Positions 8,710-18,407 are shown, counted from the stretch's first letter. The stretch is 22,154 bases of DNA from Plantago elongata (GCA_036897095.1 JAYMSP010002867.1:1-22154); one strand, 5' to 3'. Made by a program: numbers and translations. Notes: a model not told the origin generated them from the sequence alone.

Positions 8710-9186
8710 TCAAGGATTAACATCGTTGATCCCGTTGCCACCACCGGCGCCCACACCGGCATCAACTCCAGCACCAACGGCCGCTCCACCACTAACACCA
8801 CCCGAAATGCCAAGTCCTCCACCACCAGGCAAGCGAAAGCCAACACCCGGAGCACCAAGCCCACTTCCCTGTCCACCACCACCAAAGCCCCCAATTCCAA
8901 GTCCAGCACCAAGCCCACCTTCACCTCCAAGCCAGCCATCTGCACCGGTACCCAAACCCAGCCCACCCATTCCACCGGGTCCATTAATATCTTCGGGATA
9001 ATTCTTATTATCTCCGACAACAGCGCCATTAGGTTCACTTTTTGCAACAACATGCTCAAGTGATGCTGCTGCAACCTTAGTAGTAGAAGTGGTACTAGGT
9101 TTTGTTTGGTCGGTTTGAAGTTCTCTTGCGGAGGCATGTGCTAGTACAAGTGCTAGCAAGGCAAATGTTACATGCATATTTGCCAT
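8710..9186 (-). CDS. Secreted glycine-rich protein, putative cell wall protein
   Basis: A 158-residue protein. Residues 1-20 (MANMHVTFALLALVLAHASA) form a clear signal peptide with a cleavage site before RELQTD. Residues 21-65 are polar and rich in Ser, Thr and Lys. From about residue 67 to 150 the chain is glycine-rich, with GGLGLG, GGEGGLGAG and GGFGGGG units interspersed with Ala, Leu and Val, ending in GNGINDVNP. This composition fits plant glycine-rich cell wall proteins, thought to be structural proteins of the apoplast. The ATG at 9186 is preceded by an A-rich leader (CACAAAAAATGG) that suits plant initiation, and a TATA box lies 107 nt upstream. No intron is needed. The gene stands alone, with no other intact gene nearby. 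The complementary strand gives a proline-rich open frame that is a shadow. The exact subfamily is not determined. Confidence 0.85.
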   Translation of the reverse strand: MANMHVTFALLALVLAHASARELQTDQTKPSTTSTTKVAAASLEHVVAKSEPNGAVVGDNKNYPEDINGPGGMGGLGLGTGADGWLGGEGGLGAGLGIGGFGGGGQGSGLGAPGVGFRLPGGGGLGISGGVSGGAAVGAGVDAGVGAGGGNGINDVNP

Positions 9187-9292
9187 TTTTTGTGTTACGC
9201 ACTAGATAAGAGAGGCAATTAGGGTTATATTGGGTGGAATTGAACTTACAAGTTATATCAAGTGGTGAGTTTGCATGGTGTGAAAGATGAGG

Positions 9293-9300
9293 TATTTATA
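9293..9300 (-). promoter_or_regulatory. TATA box of the glycine-rich protein gene
   Basis: The minus strand reads TCCTATAAATACC, a textbook plant TATA box (TATAAATA). It predicts a transcription start near 9265 and a 5' leader of about 80 nt. Confidence 0.7.
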
Positions 9301-9874
9301 GGAACTTTGAGGTTGTGATCGATTAATAAATAATGGGTAGTTAGGGATTTGAAGGAGTGGATTTAATGCATCGTAGGAGTAGTATGAAGTATCAACTTTT
9401 GTGCTGGATTTTGTACCACTCAAGCTATTGCACAACCTAGTGCTTGATATTCGAACATCGGTTTTCATTTAATTTTTAGAACTTATTAAAAGTTCCAAAT
9501 TAACGGACTATCTGGAAATAATTTTTTCGACAGATCTCCTGGATCCTTTTGCTAGTTCGGGCTTTTCGTCTAAGAGGTAGTTCCTCCGCTCCTTATCATG
9601 TACTACCACCAAGGCAATACATATAGTGTTGAATTAGGGTTGTTCAACGTATTATATATATTCCATCTATCTCGAATTTAACTTTTTACATTTTATTTTA
9701 AAACGTCATAATTTTAACTTTTCATTCTTTTAATTATAACGAAAGAAAAAACTTTTTTCTACTTATTCACCATCTTCCATACATTATCCTCTCTATTTAT
9801 CCTACTTAGGCTACTTTGTTTAATCTTTTTGTACTTCATGACCATTTTAACACTCTTTCATATTGCAATTTATA
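9301..9874. other. Upstream region of the glycine-rich gene, no other gene seen
   Basis: Contains the distal promoter of the minus-strand gene. Between about 9655 and 9850 the sequence TTCCATCTATCTCGAATTT followed by long A/T runs vaguely resembles degenerate Stowaway-type MITE ends, but no paired inverted terminus was found. Confidence 0.4.
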
Positions 9875-9890
9875 ACCTTGTTTGTCAAAA

Positions 9891-10063
9891 CGTTCGTAGT
9901 CGAGTGGCAAACTGAGACACCCCGTAACCAATATATTACGGGTTTGATTCTCCGGAATGGATGATATTTGATATAGAGTATCGTTGAAGACTTATTAATG
10001 ATGAGTATTTATTCGACTGAATATTGTAGTTGTTATATCGTATCTAAATAAATAAAAAGCGTG
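9891..10063 (+). mobile_element. tRNA-derived SINE with target-site duplications
   Basis: The head looks like a tRNA: box A TAGTCGAGTGGC (9897-9908) and box B GGTTTGATTCTCC (9941-9953), separated by about 32 nt, as expected for an internal RNA polymerase III promoter. Between them CCCGTAA and TTACGGG (9921-9927 and 9936-9942) form a perfect 7-bp stem. A body of about 110 nt follows, ending in an A-rich tail (AATAAATAAAAAG). The flanks carry a near-identical direct repeat, ACCTTGTTTGTCAAAA at 9875-9890 and ACCTTGCTTGCTCAA at 10064-10078, differing by one substitution and one inserted base. This marks a retroposition event. The family was not identified. Confidence 0.75.
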
Positions 10064-10270
10064 ACCTTGCTTGCTCAACAGAGTTTAATTAGGTTTGGGA
10101 GCTCGATTGTGTATCATGCCTTAAGACGATAAGGACCTTCGTGTACGTAATATTGTTGTATGCGTAATGTTAGTGTGTGAATATTGTTCTTTTACCAATA
10201 TTTGATGATAAAAGGGTGAGTGATCTCTGCAAAATATGAAGCCAACTAAGTAAGGTTGTGTTCTATTTAA

Positions 10271-10385
10271 CTTCAGTCCAGTTCAATCTAGGTCAGTTTA
10301 GTTTAGTACAGTTCAGCTTAGTTCGACTTAATTATAATTTATACATTATTCCAGTTCAGTTCAGTCGAGTTCAGTAAATCTCAGT
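10271..10385. repeat. Degenerate CAGTTCAG-type short tandem repeat
   Basis: About a dozen diverged copies of an 8-10 nt unit (CAGTTCAG, CAGTTTAG, TAGTACAG, CAGTCGAG) lie in two blocks either side of an AT-rich core near 10327-10350. Units point the same way in both blocks. Such arrays occur in subterminal regions of plant DNA transposons, but no terminal inverted repeat or target duplication was recognised. Confidence 0.7.
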
Positions 10386-11901
10386 GAAGATAATACGTCC
10401 TAACACCATATACTCAAATCGTGACTTAGGTTGGAACTTGGAATGATCGATTTCTGAGGAGTGAGGATGTCGAGAGTAGAAGCAGTGGAAAGGGAACAGA
10501 GTTGTTTGAATGAAAAGAAGAGATTAGATCGATCTAGCTAATTTAAGATAGCTAGGTGTAATAAATGTGTGCATATAGTCAACTCTGGAAAATGTATCAT
10601 GTTCTTTTGTTGGTATGCAACTAATGTTGATCAGGGAAAGATCATTTCAAGCATCAGACATAAGTCGAATTGATCGATTCATCTCAACGCAAATGGAGTT
10701 CATGCAGCCTTCCATCTTACACTTGTTACCATTCTACGTACATCCAAACAACACATTCCACTTGTTACATGATTTTACCTTTTCTCTACGTTTTCTCTTC
10801 TCCTAAAAGAGTGGCGGAGATATATATAGAAGAAGAAGAAGTTGTTAAATGGACGAATTGTTAAATTTAAAGCTAGCTAGACTGTCATTGAGATCGAGCC
10901 TAGCTAGTCAAGTAATTTAGATTTGTATAATTAGCTACTCATTTAACCTCTACACTTGATCTTAGTGCTGAATTGTTAATTTTTAGCTTGCTCGTTGTGT
11001 TTTGACAGTTCATGGAGGACCTAGATGGATCAGATCTAATTTAAATTATATGTTCGTTTTCTAATTTAAATTTTATTCAGCAAATACATTGAACCTTTAA
11101 ACTCAACAATGAAATAGTACCTTTTGTCCGTAGAATGTTCAGAATGGATGCAATAAAATACCTTGTTGTGTGTGTGATAAAAAACACAAGCATAATAATG
11201 GAATAGACGAGAATTATAACACCTAAAATAGCTCTTTAGTCATAACGAATTATTAAAACAAAGCCCAAGTTTTAATGTTAATGATAAAAATAACAAGAGT
11301 TATAATCAAATATGCAAATCAATGAATAATAATAAGAACAACTAAAACTGCCTATATAATATAATGAAAAAAAAGGCTAAAGCTAATAAATTAAGACATA
11401 ATCCTAATAAAACTAAAATTACCGAACTGGAGAAAAAGACTAAAATAAAATAACAATACTAATATAATTTAAACTCTTATTCGATTCATATATACTTCGA
11501 TCCTTCAGGAGATCAAAGTTTCTCTAATACGCTTTTATCACTTAGTACTGCATGTAAGAACTCGTACTTCTTAAATCAATTTAATTTTCTACCTTCATAT
11601 TTTATTTATATAGTGGATCGGCTTCGCAATATTTTTTATTAATCTCAGATTTTAAAGTCAGAGCATGTTTATATTAGCACTACTTAAAACCCTTAATCCC
11701 TACTTTGGCCAAAATTACACTGTTTCATAATTTTATGGCCGCCAAGCTGATCAAGTCGGTGAGTCTTGTTCAGATTTCTCTCTTCATAAATCCTTGTGAA
11801 ATCGCAACAATGATTTCATGCATTTAGATTTCACCAATTTTAATCATAAGTCGTCATCATCATTGATTAGTAATTTGGTTTTATGTATACTTGCTTCAAA
11901 C
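10386..11901. other. Intergenic AT-rich stretch, no gene seen
   Basis: Small open frames near 10615-10864 have no recognisable domain. The stretch 11180-11470 is extremely A-rich. No RNA gene, paired inverted repeat or splice-bounded coding segment was found. Confidence 0.5.
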
Positions 11902-11906
11902 ACTAT

Positions 11907-12135
11907 CTATAACGATCCAGCTTCAAATAAATTGAGACTTACCCGTTGACCGGTAAGATTATACATGGCTGTCCATCACTCAACATGATATTGTCCGTTT
12001 TAAATCAGAATTCGCACGAATTTATTTTTGAATTTCCCCAAAATGCCTCATATCATATGAATATGAGAATGGTGGTCTAGTTATATACCCTTCACCCCTT
12101 CCACTCACAAGCAATGTGGGATGTTGTGTATGACA
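11907..12135 (-). repeat. TRIM 3' LTR (left copy)
   Basis: Left member of the diverged LTR pair; ends GTATGACA on the plus strand, preserving the CA edge, while the TG edge at the other end has mutated. Confidence 0.6.
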
Positions 12136-12327
12136 ATCTACCCATTAAATTCTCGACGTCCTCATCGAACTTTCTTGGGGGTTATCCAAGAACTAACCAT
12201 CCGTTCATGACTCTAGAGTTGGCTCATACGGGCCCAAGAGGTGGCTCCCACCGTCCATACAGTATAGCACTTTGCCCCGCATGGCACTTAGTTCCCACAA
12301 TTCTAAATAGTCCCGCCCAGATACAAT

Positions 12328-12551
12328 TGATAACGACCCGGCTGCTAATGGGCCGATACGTACCCCGTTGGGCCGACAAGGTTACGCATGACTGTCCCAC
12401 CACTCCATATGATATTGTTCACTTTGGCCGAAGCCCGCACAAATTTGTTTTTTATTTTTTCCAAAATGTTCATACCTTATGAGAGTGGTGGTCTACATAT
12501 ATATACCTTTCACCCTTCCACTCACAAGCGATGTGTGATGTTGGGTATTAA
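12328..12551 (-). repeat. TRIM 5' LTR (right copy)
   Basis: Right member of the pair; begins TGATAACGACCC on the plus strand, directly adjoining the degraded primer binding site. It is more GC-rich than the left copy, which has lost many C/G positions to T/A, as expected from deamination of methylated cytosines. Confidence 0.6.
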
Positions 12552-12556
12552 ACTAT

Positions 12557-14299
12557 ATTAGTTCCTTTATTACCATGTTTTTGTAGTCTTGGAGTGTTGA
12601 ATCATCCATGCTTAATAAATATTTGTATATATAAGTATTTAGTTTTGTGAGAATAAATTGAATTCAGGAAAAAGAAACTGTGAAAAAATGAAGGAGTGTC
12701 AGCTACAGTCAGAAAGACAACTGAAGGAACGTTAAGTCTATTTTGTGAGCTGCATGAGGAATAAGTCATGATAAGTTGTCCAAGGCGTATTTTCACTTGG
12801 GCTGAGTAATGTGTCACATTCCATAGTTGGTCTGTGATGTTTGGCGTGATGTCATAAGGCGTGGAAAAAGGAGTATACAAGCTCTCGCACCTTCACTGTT
12901 CATCAGATTACGTTTACAAAATAGAAAATAACCGTCTTCTTCTCCTACCTTCAGTTGTATGTAATTCTCTAAATTTCTTAATGGATTCTCTGTAAATCGA
13001 TATTGTTGAAACTTTACAGTATCATTGTCTTTTAAAGTTTTGGTTTGTTTGAGTATTTGATTCATTCTTGATCGATTGTTTGTGCAACTGTTGGTGTAGT
13101 GTTGCTCGAGTTGGTTGGTTATTTTTGTTTAGTGATCGTGTATTCGATTAAACGTAACAAATTTTGTAGATTTAACGATGTTTTTTTTTGCAAAGATTGG
13201 ACGAAGAAGAATTGAGGTCTAGTTGCACAAGGAAGGAAGATAAGTTTATTTGCAATAACATACATGTCAATTTTTTCATATTTTTGTTGACCAACGAAAT
13301 ATCACCAACATGACCTTATTTTGTCTGTTGAAAAGGTGTCACACATTTCTTTTTAATTCTAACTTAAAATCCTTTATCTTCCAACATTTTTTGTTAAGTA
13401 CTAATTAATTTAATATTAAATACCATCAATTAAAATTTCCATAGGCCTTTTATTATTTTAATAATACAATTATAATTTTTTTAAAGACTTGATGGATTTA
13501 ATTGCATATGGAAAACTAATTTTTTGCAAAAATGTGAGTACTTGAAAGTTCATTAAAAATTTGAAAGAAAATTAAAATAAAACTTAAAGGTTCCACCGGA
13601 GCTGCTCCGGTAGAGCTATTTAAACAACTCTAGGTAGATCTGTTCATAGCTCCGATCTAGAGCTGTCAACTCCTTTTTACAGAAAAACTTTTCTTTGCAT
13701 TTTAAATATTTTGTTTATTAATTTGTTGAATATTGTATTATTATAAGTTGTATAAGTAAATATTTAATTTTTTATAAGAGGGTTGAGTTTACAATTTGCA
13801 AAAAGAATTTGTGAAAGGTTTTGTTTATTCAAATACAACCTTTTGAACTTACGTGTAATATACATAAATATTTTATTGTTACTTATTTATTAATGATCAA
13901 CGGGTAATTGAATGAGCATGTACTATGTGTGGTGTATGTACACTATTCACAAACAAGCCAATTAAAGTGAAAAGAATTCTATTTCACTTACAAAATTTAC
14001 CTACATTTAAGCACAAGAAACACCAAAGGTTACCTGGCGAACTATATTGAAGATGAACTCAAAACAGAAGAGCAAGTGGCTAAAGATAATGAATCATCTG
14101 GATCGTTATTGAATAGGTAGGCCTTCAAGTCACACATTTACCGTTTAAGAAAAAAAAGAAATGTTGTTGAATAACTGAATCCATTCATCTAACGGCTACT
14201 AAGTACAATCTCAAATGCGCCTATAAGTGTAGTTCCTTTAATTTGTTCTGCTCAATGCTTCTCATTCGAGTAATATTAAATAACTACTACTCATAAAGT
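12557..14299. other. Intergenic stretch, no intact gene
   Basis: Long poly-T and AT runs dominate. A perfect hairpin at 13595-13611 and an exon-like acidic segment near 14028-14117 are reported separately. The open frames at 12602-13065 show no recognisable domain. Confidence 0.45.
13595..13611. repeat. Perfect hairpin ACCGGAGC-T-GCTCCGGT
   Basis: Eight-base arms with a one-base loop in an otherwise AT-rich region. It is followed over the next 70 bp by further GAGCT/AGCTC-type words (TAGAGCT, TAGCTCC, CTAGAGCT), suggesting the remains of a foldback or MITE-like element. No target duplication was recognised. Confidence 0.7.
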
Positions 14300-14390
14300 A
14301 GTCAAAAAACGGATTAGAGTCTCGAACTAAACATAAAGTGTCAGTTTGACTGGTCAAACCATCGTTGACCCTGTCTAACTTAATAAGTAA
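14300..14390 (-). mobile_element. Possible SINE fragment (tRNA-like head)
   Basis: The minus strand holds AGTTCGAGACTC, a good box B, with a weak box A-like TGGTTTGACCAGT about 35 nt upstream. Translation across it gives VRDSNP, a string often produced by tRNA-derived SINE heads. No poly(A) tail or target duplication was found. Confidence 0.35.
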
Positions 14391-14714
14391 TATAAATATT
14401 GAACAAGAATATAGATTAGAAAATGCATATAAGCAACCTATTAATAAATATTTTATCATTCTAATAAGAATTTGTATTGAACTATAATATAAATTGCAGA
14501 AAGTAGATTATGTATGATAGTTTATAGATTTTGAATTTGTAGAAGTTTAACTTTTATGACAAATGAATTTTATAAGAATGAGAGTGATCACACTTCCACT
14601 TGGTTAATTAATGAAGAAAAACAATTTCTCCCATAAAATGAATGAAGTTAATGGCCTAGAAAAACATTAGAGTATACTAAGATATGAATAATCATCCTTA
14701 TAAAATAAAAATTG

Positions 14715-14830
14715 ATCATGACTGAGTTATCTCCAAGTGATAAAGAATCTACTCTCTAGACATGAGATTCAAACCCCACTAATGAAATTTATTCAAATGT
14801 GGTTACTTTGATCCAACTAAACCATTTTCT
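14715..14830 (+). mobile_element. Possible SINE fragment (tRNA-like head)
   Basis: The sequence CTCCAAGTGATAAAGAATCTAC followed by GAGATTCAAACCCC resembles the tRNA-related head of plant SINEs, with boxes A and B about 30 nt apart. It lies directly upstream of the LINE. No target duplication was found. Confidence 0.4.
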
Positions 14831-14884
14831 CCCAAAATTCAGGTCAAAGCAATTGAGCTGTCCTACCTGGTCCGGTTTTTATTA

Positions 14885-17035
14885 CACTGCAAATAAATAA
14901 AATATTGTGAAGCATGCTTTGGAAGGGATTGAAGACTTGAAAGCTCCTGGAATGGATGGATATAACTCTAAATTTTTTAAAGCTGCTTGGCCTATTATTG
15001 GCAATGATTTATACAGAGCTGTTCAAGAATTTTTTGAACATGGGAAGTTGTTTGCTGCAGTCAATTGTAGTGTGGTGACTTTGATCCCTAAGGTTGCAGA
15101 TGCTCGAATGGTGAAAGAGTACAAGCCCATTTCTTGTTGCACCACGCTTTATAAAATTATTTGTAAGGTGTTAATAACAAGGTTGAGTAAAGTTCTTACT
15201 AAAATTGTGGATGCAAGTCAGGCAGCTTTCATTCCTGGACAACAAATACACAATCACATTTTATTGGCATATGAATTAGTGAGAGGGTATGGGAGGAAGA
15301 ATGGTACACCAAGGTGTATGATGCAAATGGACTTGAAAAAAGCCTATGATACGTGGAGTGGGTGGCATTCGAATGTATATTGAGGGAATTGTTCCCTAAT
15401 AAATTCATCCAATGGGTTATGCATTGTGTTACTACAGTTTCATATAGGTATATGGTGAATGAGAATGCATATTCGTTTTTGAAAGCCAAGAGGGGCTTGA
15501 GGCAGGGAGATCCCCTATCTCCATTGCTCTTTGTGCTTATTATGGAGTATTTATTTAGGCTACTGCATGAGCTGAAATCCTGAATACAATTTTCATGCTA
15601 AGTGTGAGAAACATAGTATTGTCAATATGAGTTTTGTTGATGATCTATTATTGTTTGCTAGAGGGGATGTAGTATCAGTTGAGCTGGTGATGCGGTATTT
15701 TGCTAAGTTTTCAAGGGCAACTAGACTCAAAGTTAATCCCAACAAATGTAAGATTTTCTTTGGAGAAGTCCAGCAGGATGTGAAGGAGAGTATCAAAATG
15801 GTAGTTGGTTTTAATGAAGGGATACTTCCTTTAAGATATCTTGGCATACCTATCACTAGCAAGAAACTTACTATCGGGCAGTGTCAACCTTTAGTGGATA
15901 AGATTGTGGGCAGAATCAGACATTGGAGTGCTAAATTGCTAACTTATGCAAGGAGAGTACAACTTATACAGAGTGTTTATTTTGTTGTAACAAACTATTG
16001 GTTACAATGTCTGCCATTACCCAAGAAGATCATGAAACAGGTTGAATCTATTTGTAGATCATTTCTTTGGTCCAATAGTGAGTGTATCACTAGAAAATCC
16101 CATGTTGCTTGGGATAAGGTCTGTCTCCCAAAGAAGTTTGGAGGACTTTAGATTATATCACTTGTGGACTATAATAGAGCCTATTATTGAAGTTATTGTG
16201 GAACTTATGTGGTAAGCAGGATAGTTTATGGGTTAAATGGATATATGCGTATTATATGCCTATGGAAAGAGTATTAACTAATCCAATCCTTGGTACATGT
16301 TCTTGGATTTTAAAAGATGTGTTGAAATGTAGAATGCAGGGGCCTGGAATACAGTTATGAGTACGCCTAAATAGAACACTGGAATGATATACAAACATTT
16401 AAGATGTAATATAGATGTTGTGGAGTGGAAGCATTTGTTTTATGGCAATTTGGCTAGACCTCGTGCTCAGCTGATTCTTTCGCTAGCTTGTCATGGGAGG
16501 TTGGCTACTAGAGATAGGATGTGCAAGTTTGGATTAATTGTTGATGATAGGTGTTGCTTTTGTTCATAACAAGAGACGCTTAATCATTTATTTTTTGACT
16601 GCATTGGGACTAAATTGATATGGAGGCAAGTGTTGAAGTGGTTACAGATACAACATATACCTGGTGGCTGGCTAGATGAACTGAGATGGATTTTGAGACA
16701 TAGTAAAGGCAAAGGATGGAGGGCTAAGCTGATGAAATCTGTTTTTACTGAATCTTTGTATGAAGTCTGGTTGTATAGAAATCAGGTATGTTTTACTTCT
16801 GCTGCCAGTAGTAGTACTCCTATATATTGTGCAAAAAAATCCTAGGCAATATAGTGTATAGGGCCTGGATGAGAGTGGACCTTAGGGCCCATGTTGGGTG
16901 CCTGGTGGTTGTTTAGGGCTGATCCTTGTTGCTTTTTAGGTGCTTTAGGTTGTTTTCTGGCTGGATCTGTCATGGATCGCTTTGCTTTGTAATGTATTGG
17001 AGGATGAATATATATTTCGAATTCCAAAAAAATAT
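14885..17035 (+). mobile_element. 5'-truncated plant L1-type LINE, inactivated
   Basis: The element starts abruptly within the reverse transcriptase N-terminal region (VKHALEGIEDLKAPGMDG); the upstream frame has a stop at 14898, and the endonuclease domain is missing. It runs through RT and a zf-RVT domain, then a non-coding tail of about 190 bp ending in an A/T-rich tract at about 17025-17040. 5' truncation and an A-rich 3' end are typical of target-primed reverse transcription. Target duplications could not be assigned with confidence. The coding sequence is broken by at least three frameshifts and several stops, so it is not active. Confidence 0.9.
14907..16845 (+). pseudogene. LINE ORF2 remnant: reverse transcriptase and zf-RVT zinc-binding domain
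   Basis: Coding segments in order: 14907-15347 (LKAPGMDG, LIPK, PISCC, AAFIPGQQI, and the metal-binding MDLKKAYD of motif A), then a one-base loss near 15347 moves the frame; about 15348-15583 carries GLRQGDPLSPLLFVL (motif B). Another frame change near 15583 leads to 15590-16151 with FVDDLLLF (motif C, the catalytic Asp pair), LRYLGIP and WSAKLLTYARR (thumb region). A stop at 16149 and further shifts follow. From 16384 the zinc-binding region reads GRLATRDRM and CCFC, a stop at 16567, then NHLFFDC, completing the C-C-H-C pattern of zf-RVT. The final segment to 16845 contains the YEVWLYRN box. Motif C has FVDD in place of the more common FADD/YADD. All features belong to the plant L1 clade. 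Confidence 0.9.
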
Positions 17036-17040
17036 ATATA

Positions 17041-17215
17041 AAATTCCATTTGAGATTTCAAATTCTAATTGGGATGTAAAAACAATCACAATCCCGTCCT
17101 GAAATTTATATGGGTTTTCGGGATTTATCCCAAACGGAATTAAAATTTTCGGGATAAAACCATTCGAGATAAGGAATTTTCCAATATCTCATCCAAAATG
17201 CTCACCCCTAAAAAA
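17041..17215. repeat. MITE-like AT-rich repeat with CGGGAT/ATCCCG words
   Basis: Directly after the LINE tail the sequence has alternating TTTCGGGAT, TTATCCC, ACGGAATT and TCGGGATAAAACC words that could fold on themselves, a look common in nonautonomous plant DNA transposons. I could not define termini or target duplications. Confidence 0.3.
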
Positions 17216-17867
17216 ATATATAGGTGCAATTTGGTAAAATATAAAATGAAAGTTGAAAATAAAACTGCGAATTGTTTAAAGTTGAACATAAGGATGTGTT
17301 TGTGTTGAAATGAAAATTGAACAACTCTAGGGCTAATGTGCTATTGTTGAAATTACAAGGACTAAAATGTAATTAAAATATTTTCTAGGGGAGTAAATGT
17401 AATTACCTCTAAAATATAAATATCAATCAATCGGGTATTGAACGGTTTAAAGTTATACTACTCCCTTTAAAGCATATTCATTATGATGAATCACAATACC
17501 TTTAAATTTTCCATGGTTTTTTTTCTTTCTATAGTTAACATAAAAACACTCAAAGATATAGTATTTAATGAAAAAGATACTATCGTCACATTGAATTTTA
17601 TAAATTAATTATTTTATTTTCTCGATTAATTTATTTTAATTGGTATGGTAGGATCACCAAATACCTCTAAATAAATGATCGATTTCTTTTACTCCATCCT
17701 CATCCTTCCACCACTGTTCTGTGCGTGATCTCAAGTTGATGATCCAACGGAACTAACTAGCTTGTGTATAATATGCCAAGTTCTTTGGTCCCCTTGTAGT
17801 TTAGTTTTTGACCAAGACATCCATATTTGCATATTTTACATTAATAATAGTTAATAATAAAACGTAG
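17216..17867. other. Intergenic AT-rich stretch, no gene seen
   Basis: Only short frames. The word TACTCCCTTTAAAGC near 17458 resembles a degenerate Stowaway end but has no partner. Nothing else can be supported. Confidence 0.4.
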
Positions 17868-18407
17868 TTAATAAAAGTGACTACAAAATAAGTCGACTAC
17901 ATACAATACAATTAAGCGATGGCTACAATTAATCCACACCATAGAAGTCCAGGTCTTGATGTAGGTTGTGTCCCGTATAGCAGCAAGCAGTTCCTTATTG
18001 GCAAAGTTCTCTTCCTCAATATGATAGGTCTTTCCATTTGCCACAAATATGAGCGGTGATGTTTTGGTTGAGGAAATTGTGAGTTCAAATGGTTTATAAG
18101 CAACTCTGACAGACCATGGAGATGTGCGAGTCCAATGACATCTGAGACTCCATGGAGATGGAGATTTGATATCCACGAATTTGATAGTCCTTGTATGAAT
18201 CCTACCAGCCAAACTTCTCATGTCAACCTGTTTGTTTGTTTTTATCATCAGTAAAATTAAAAGATATAATATATCAAAATTAAAAGACAAAAATAAATAC
18301 TTTGACAAGGAAAAGAAGTCAACCTCAAAGCTATCGGATCCTTGCTTCCATCTTAGTTTGAGAATATACAGCCTATATGCCCACAAATGGAAATTATCAA
18401 TAGACAT
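17868..18407 (-). CDS. Spliced ORF of unknown function (two exons visible), possibly partial
   Basis: An open frame of 179 codons contains what looks like a GT-AG intron at 18228-18323 (donor GAG-GTTGAC, acceptor AAACAAACAG-GTTGAC), 96 bp and AT-rich. Removing it keeps the frame and drops a hydrophobic, low-complexity stretch, so the intron is likely real. The remaining peptide has an upstream piece ending KLRWKQGSDSFE and a downstream piece with SLAGRIHTR, two similar SPWS words (PSPWSLRCHW and TSPWSVRVAY), and a charged segment GKTYHIEEENFANKELL. I do not recognise the family. The start at 18407 is only the first ATG; an earlier exon may exist. It lies downstream of the OSCP-like exon on the same strand, but the sequence is not OSCP. 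It could be a real small gene, a fragment of one, or a captured exon pair. Confidence 0.35.
   Translation of the reverse strand: MSIDNFHLWAYRLYILKLRWKQGSDSFEVDFFSLSKYLFLSFNFDILYLLILLMIKTNKQVDMRSLAGRIHTRTIKFVDIKSPSPWSLRCHWTRTSPWSVRVAYKPFELTISSTKTSPLIFVANGKTYHIEEENFANKELLAAIRDTTYIKTWTSMVWINCSHRLIVLYVVDLFCSHFY
18228..18323 (-). other. Predicted intron of the unknown minus-strand ORF
   Basis: GT...AG ends, AT-rich, 96 bp, acceptor preceded by an AAACAAACAG tract. The first six bases of the intron (GTTGAC) recur as the first six of the next exon, so the exact junction could slide, but GT-AG fixes it. Confidence 0.5.

Larger units (their letters stand above)
11902..12556 (-). mobile_element. TRIM-type miniature LTR element (645 bp) with 5-bp target duplication
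   Basis: Two related direct repeats, 11907-12135 and 12328-12551, enclose a 192-bp spacer with no coding capacity. They align along their whole length, sharing ATAACGAYCC, GATATTGT, AGARTGGTGGTCTA, CACCCCTTCC/CACCCTTCC, ACTCACAAGC and GATGTTGKGTAT. They are clearly diverged (roughly 70% by eye), so the insertion is old. Just outside the right copy, 12313-12326 reads as a degraded initiator-Met primer binding site on the minus strand, which makes the right copy the 5' LTR. Next to the left copy a degraded polypurine tract (AATGGGTAGATT on the minus strand) is possible. ACTAT flanks both ends (11902-11906 and 12552-12556). Total size and lack of genes fit a terminal-repeat retrotransposon in miniature. 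Confidence 0.65.

Noticed and set aside
8695-9063. Plus-strand proline-rich and serine/threonine-rich open frames
   Set aside because: They lie antisense to the glycine-rich protein gene; Gly codons read backward give Pro-rich frames. The minus strand has the signal peptide, TATA box and polyadenylation signal.
12114-12482. 122-residue plus-strand ORF
   Set aside because: It lies across the internal part and right LTR of the TRIM element and has no domain; openness comes from the GC-rich LTR.
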